From Actinomycetes bacterium (GTDB taxonomy: Bacteria > Actinomycetota > Coriobacteriia > Coriobacteriales > UBA8131), in NCBI GenBank assembly GCA_009787085.1, contig WRGR01000033.1, positions 1 through 42,866 of the forward strand: a DNA stretch of 42,866 bases. Reading direction: 5' to 3'. Positions within the stretch are counted from its first letter, which is position 1. Every line of letters starts with the position of its first letter. The notes under the pieces were generated by a model, which had not been told where the DNA came from, did no database searches, and saw only the letters and a program-made list of their open reading frames with translations. A program made the position numbers and the translations under genes. Shown piece after piece: positions 39,539 through 42,866 of this stretch.

Positions 39539-40795
39539 GTGACTGACGAGCGGCAAAAACTGATAGTCAAGCTAGCCACCACAGCAGGCGAGCTGATGAT
39601 GCGCAGCGGCTCAGAGGTCTACCGTGTGGAGCAGACCGTGACGCGCATCTGCCAGGCCTGCGGTGTTCCCAATGCGGAATGTTTCGCCACGCCCACCGGT
39701 ATCTTCGTCTCTGTGGACGGTGGTTCCACATCCAATCAGATCGTCACTTCGCTCAAGCGCATCAGCAGCTCGGCCATTGACCTTAAACGCATCTCCGAGT
39801 TGCATACCTTCAGCCGCGACTTCACCAACACCACCTTGGGACTAGGCGCAGCGGGCGAACGTTTGGAGAATATCGCCGCCAAGCCCAACACCTACCGCTT
39901 CCCCATTCGTTTGCTGGGTGCGGTGCTAGTCGGCCTGTTCATCTGCCCCTATTTCGGGGCCGACCTGAAGGGCATGTGCTTTGCTGGCTTGGCCTCGGCT
40001 GTTGGCTATACGGTATCGCTTGGCTGTCAGCGCTTGCAGCTGGCACGTTTTGTGCAGATCCTGATCTCCTGTGCTTTTTGCACCTTGACCGCCCTGCTGT
40101 TCCTGAAGCTGTTCCCCGGGGAATATGTCCGGTCGGTGATCGTCGGTGCGGTCACCGTCTTCATGCCCGGTGTGGCCTTGGTCAACTCCGCCCGCGACAT
40201 CCTTTCCGGCGACATGATCACTGGCATGGCCCGCGCCACCGATGGCGTGATCACCGCACTGGCCATCGCTGGCGGCTCAGCCACCATTATGTCAGTTTGG
40301 CAGTCCTTCGAGCCGACTTTCTCCATGTCGCCAACCGTCTACCCATGGCCATTGTTCTTTGTCTTCGGAGCCTGCTTGACGCTGGGCTTTTCTTTGATAT
40401 TCCACGCCCCAGTGCGCAAGCTGGCCTTTGTCAGCGTTATCGGCGGCACCGGTATGCTGGTATTTATCCTGATCTCCCAGTTAACTGGCAACAGCGCTCT
40501 GGCCACCTTCATCGGTGCCAGCTGCATCGCCACGCTGGCCGAAGTGGCCTCTCGCGCCGGGCGCGAGGTAACCACCATCTACATCATTCCCGGGATTATC
40601 CCCTTAGTACCCGGAGTGATGATCTTTGAGAGCATGTCGGCCCTTTTGACCAGCGGTGTCAGCGCGGCTGCCGACAAGGCCACCGAGGCGCTGATCTGCG
40701 CCAGCTGCATCGCCTTGGCGCTGGTGCTGACAGCCTCGGTCGCCCGCTTGACCGTCGCCACACTAAACCGGCTGAAAACCCCAAACCCAAGCTAA
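39539..40795 (+). CDS. ThrE-family threonine/serine exporter-like protein
   Basis: The N-terminal soluble half carries L-A-T-T-A-G-E-L-M-M-R-S-G-S-E-V-Y-R-V-E and F-A-T-P-T-G-I-F-V-S, hallmarks of the ThrE/DUF1212 domain. It is followed by about ten membrane helices (from roughly residue 125). The family exports threonine and serine or related small acids. A GTG start with AAGGAG ten bases upstream is chosen because homologues begin just before the L-A-T-T-A-G-E segment; the frame extends upstream to 39422. It converges with the WxL gene. Confidence 0.85.
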   Translation: MTDERQKLIVKLATTAGELMMRSGSEVYRVEQTVTRICQACGVPNAECFATPTGIFVSVDGGSTSNQIVTSLKRISSSAIDLKRISELHTFSRDFTNTTLGLGAAGERLENIAAKPNTYRFPIRLLGAVLVGLFICPYFGADLKGMCFAGLASAVGYTVSLGCQRLQLARFVQILISCAFCTLTALLFLKLFPGEYVRSVIVGAVTVFMPGVALVNSARDILSGDMITGMARATDGVITALAIAGGSATIMSVWQSFEPTFSMSPTVYPWPLFFVFGACLTLGFSLIFHAPVRKLAFVSVIGGTGMLVFILISQLTGNSALATFIGASCIATLAEVASRAGREVTTIYIIPGIIPLVPGVMIFESMSALLTSGVSAAADKATEALICASCIALALVLTASVARLTVATLNRLKTPNPS

Positions 40796-40814
40796 AGAGT
40801 TAGGAAATCGCTGG

Positions 40815-42866
40815 TTAGGGGGCATCCACCAGCGACCATTCGATAGTCGTGGAGTAATTCAAGTCAACGCGGGCAGCGCCGGGGTTGACCCGCAACAGCA
40901 GGCCCTTGTCATCTGCCCAAGTGACATTGGTCTGGCTGCTGACATCTGTTACGTCCTCATAAACCACCACCGGTGTTTCGGAAAGCGCGGTGATTTCTTG
41001 TTGCTCATCAACAAACACCAAGGCATCCGGCAGCGTGTAGGACACCGAGTCCAGCTCTGCCCGCAAAGGACCGTCGATTGATGCCTCCAAACGCCAAGGC
41101 GAATGCTGGTTGCGAGTATCCACAACTAGGATATTCCAAGAAGGAACATCCCTGCTCACCAATTGGGATCCTGCTGTTAGCTGCACTACCCCAAAGTCCA
41201 ATACCTCGGGCACATCAAACATCAACAATTTATCATGAGGAAACCTTGCGACGGCAGCACGATAGCGATAGCTCAGATAGTCATGGTAGGCGATGGCCGT
41301 GACCACAGCGCCTTCGGGCAATGGCGCGTCTGGAAGTTGCACGGAAAACGCGCCGTCAGAGGCAGCAACAGCAGCCAAAGAACGATCCTGGCCGCTATTG
41401 CGGTACTCCACGCGCAGACTGGCACCAGGCTCGGCCCAGCCGTCGATCACAGTAGACCGGATATGCGGCTGATCCATGCCCAGCTGGTAGCTGCCCATGG
41501 CGAGCATCCGGATATTGGCCATGGAGAAACTCGTGGTGTCGAAGGGGTTGGATGCGAAGTCCTCAGGCGTATTGAGGTTGCCTAAGGCTGCCGCCGTGGT
41601 ATTGGTGTAGGTGACCGCTGCTGTAAATTGCAGGTTGCTGCCATCAGCCTTGTTCCAGTAATTATTGGGAGCAACGGTCGCGCTGTTAGTGTTATCGGCA
41701 GATGTCCGGGTGTTGATCGCCCCGACTGAGCCGCTGATATCCAGCCTGCCCGCAGCATCACAAAGCAGCACCGCCCGGGGGTCATAGAGGTGCACCCGCT
41801 TCGGGTTGTTGAACACTAGGCTGCCAACAGCACGGAAGTAGACCAAGTAATTGGACGTGGCGTTGGTCGGACGCTGGATGTCTAAGACGGCACCTGGGCC
41901 AACTGTCATGTTAGCGTAAACGCAAAAAACTGGGTCGGCGTTCAAGGCAACAGTCTGGTTGATGCTCAGCCGAGAACCCGCTGCCAACACAACCGGCTCA
42001 AAGCTGGAAGCCGTGCCCGTTGTGAAACGACGGCAGTGAACCGAAAGCGAGGCACCGGCACCGATGTCCAGGGCCGGCCCTGTGGCACCAGAGCTGCCAA
42101 GATAGAACACCTCGCTGGTGCTGCCGGCATCCGTCATCTCTAGGCTGACGTCACTGCCTGCTTGCACAGTCAGATGCCTTGCCCCGGTAGAGTTAAACTC
42201 AAACATCATCAGCGTACCGGCGTTCTTGGTCACCACGCAGGTGCCGGAGAATTCCAAGTTCTTGGTTTGCGCCACCTCTTCCCTAGGGTCTTGGGTACCA
42301 GGACTCGGCCATTTCACGGGATCCGCTGGAACAGTCCCAATAGTTATCCGGCTGTCCCGGATAATCGTCGTGCCGGCAATGTTATAGATCAGCTGTGAGC
42401 CGATGTAGTCGACGTTCACCAGCTCATAGACACCATCCGAAGTGCCCTCGAAGATAATGCTGCCATAGTAGTTATAACCTCGGATGTCCATGTCGATCAA
42501 AGTGACATGACGACCGTTCTTGCCGACTCGCACAGCATAACCTGCCCGGTCTTGGATAGTGTGACGGATGCTGTCGTTGTCTTTGGGGTGGCCGACAATG
42601 CTGAAGTCCACGCGGCTGGCATTACAGTAAAAAGTCGTTGCCCCAAAGGCAATGTCGTTGTTCAGGTAGATCACCGAAACGTCATTATAGGCGGCAGAAG
42701 TGAGTACAGTTTGCAGCTCTGCGAAAGTGTCGATTTGCACTTCGTAGCTTTCCAAGCCAGCGGTTGAGATGTTCCGTGTCCCAGCACTTGCCACCGCTGC
42801 ACCCGCCCCGGAACTCGCTGGCGGCTGTGAGCCTTCGGCTGCAGCCGCTGGCGGCTGTGAGCCTTC
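40815..42866 (-). CDS. WxL-domain cell-surface protein with beta-helix region, N-terminus outside window
   Basis: The frame is open to the right edge, so the signal peptide and start are missing; 683 residues are visible. The N-terminal part has two near-copies of A-E-G-S-Q-P-P-A. Strand-rich repeats typical of a right-handed beta-helix follow (V-I-Y-L-N-N-D-I-A-F, T-I-I-R-D-S-R-I-T-I). A beta-sandwich around V-I-D-G-W-A-E-P-G-A-S-L-R-V comes next. A C-terminal WxL domain closes the protein: S-P-W-R-L-E-A-S about 75 residues before the end, and final T-I-E-W-S-L-V-D-A-P. WxL domains bind peptidoglycan non-covalently in Gram-positive bacteria, so it is probably an adhesin or cell-wall scaffold. 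Confidence 0.75.
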   Translation of the reverse strand, partial: EGSQPPAAAAEGSQPPASSGAGAAVASAGTRNISTAGLESYEVQIDTFAELQTVLTSAAYNDVSVIYLNNDIAFGATTFYCNASRVDFSIVGHPKDNDSIRHTIQDRAGYAVRVGKNGRHVTLIDMDIRGYNYYGSIIFEGTSDGVYELVNVDYIGSQLIYNIAGTTIIRDSRITIGTVPADPVKWPSPGTQDPREEVAQTKNLEFSGTCVVTKNAGTLMMFEFNSTGARHLTVQAGSDVSLEMTDAGSTSEVFYLGSSGATGPALDIGAGASLSVHCRRFTTGTASSFEPVVLAAGSRLSINQTVALNADPVFCVYANMTVGPGAVLDIQRPTNATSNYLVYFRAVGSLVFNNPKRVHLYDPRAVLLCDAAGRLDISGSVGAINTRTSADNTNSATVAPNNYWNKADGSNLQFTAAVTYTNTTAAALGNLNTPEDFASNPFDTTSFSMANIRMLAMGSYQLGMDQPHIRSTVIDGWAEPGASLRVEYRNSGQDRSLAAVAASDGAFSVQLPDAPLPEGAVVTAIAYHDYLSYRYRAAVARFPHDKLLMFDVPEVLDFGVVQLTAGSQLVSRDVPSWNILVVDTRNQHSPWRLEASIDGPLRAELDSVSYTLPDALVFVDEQQEITALSETPVVVYEDVTDVSSQTNVTWADDKGLLLRVNPGAARVDLNYSTTIEWSLVDAP

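Overview
The window looks like a chromosomal segment of a strictly anaerobic, sulfite- or sulfate-respiring bacterium, probably Gram-positive. The signs are a Tat-exported lipoprotein rubrerythrin, a WxL-type cell-wall protein, a Lys-tRNA next to metG-tatD-ksgA, and many GTG/TTG starts with strong Shine-Dalgarno (SD) sequences. The gene mix would suit a Coriobacteriia-like actinobacterium, but that is inference from style and gene order; no rRNA or phylogeny is available here.

Region 1 (1-3400) is an accessory edge. It holds a scrap of an ISL3-like transposase, a winged-helix fragment, an orphan VapC-type PIN toxin, an exported rubrerythrin with a palindromic operator, a MITE-like inverted-repeat element and a LysR regulator.

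Region 2 (3400-21600) is the core: an almost complete reductive dissimilatory sulfite reductase locus, all on the minus strand. One operon reads ferredoxin, DsrD-like winged-helix protein, RsbRD-like protein, dsrM-K-J-O-P, dsrC, dsrN, then a second DsrM/DsrK-like pair. A second operon reads dsrA-dsrB, a YeiH-type transporter, an unknown 125-residue protein and a DVU0298-like protein. A CoA-disulfide/persulfide reductase with a rhodanese domain lies upstream of dsrA. DsrAB would reduce sulfite and load sulfur onto DsrC. The membrane complexes DsrMKJOP and the second DsrMK would reduce the oxidised DsrC at the expense of menaquinol or other donors. DsrN would amidate siroheme. The two operons share an upstream box identical at 33 of 43 positions. 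No sat, apr, qmo or organosulfonate lyase is in the window, so the source of sulfite is unknown.

Region 3 (21600-28100) is sulfur amino-acid metabolism mixed with nitrogenase relics: rpiB, a NifH C-terminal fragment, metY (O-acetylhomoserine sulfhydrylase) with its own promoter and structured leader, then mccB-mccA (reverse transsulfuration), a frameshifted NifB and a fragment of a NitT/TauT-type ABC ATPase ending at a strong terminator.

Region 4 (28100-30360) is mostly unexplained. It has a purine-rich minus strand with regularly spaced SD-like blocks, small ORFs of unknown function and a probably frameshifted two-helix membrane protein.

Region 5 (30360-42866) is housekeeping: ksgA, a flavodoxin-fold oxidoreductase, tatD, metG, tRNA-Lys, beta-carbonic anhydrase, prmC, prfA, a ThrE-type exporter and a truncated WxL/beta-helix surface protein. 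Between the carbonic anhydrase and prmC lie relics of a methyltransferase and a surface protein. Several genes here and in region 2 carry in-frame minisatellites, and prmC carries a dispersed palindromic repeat inside its coding sequence.
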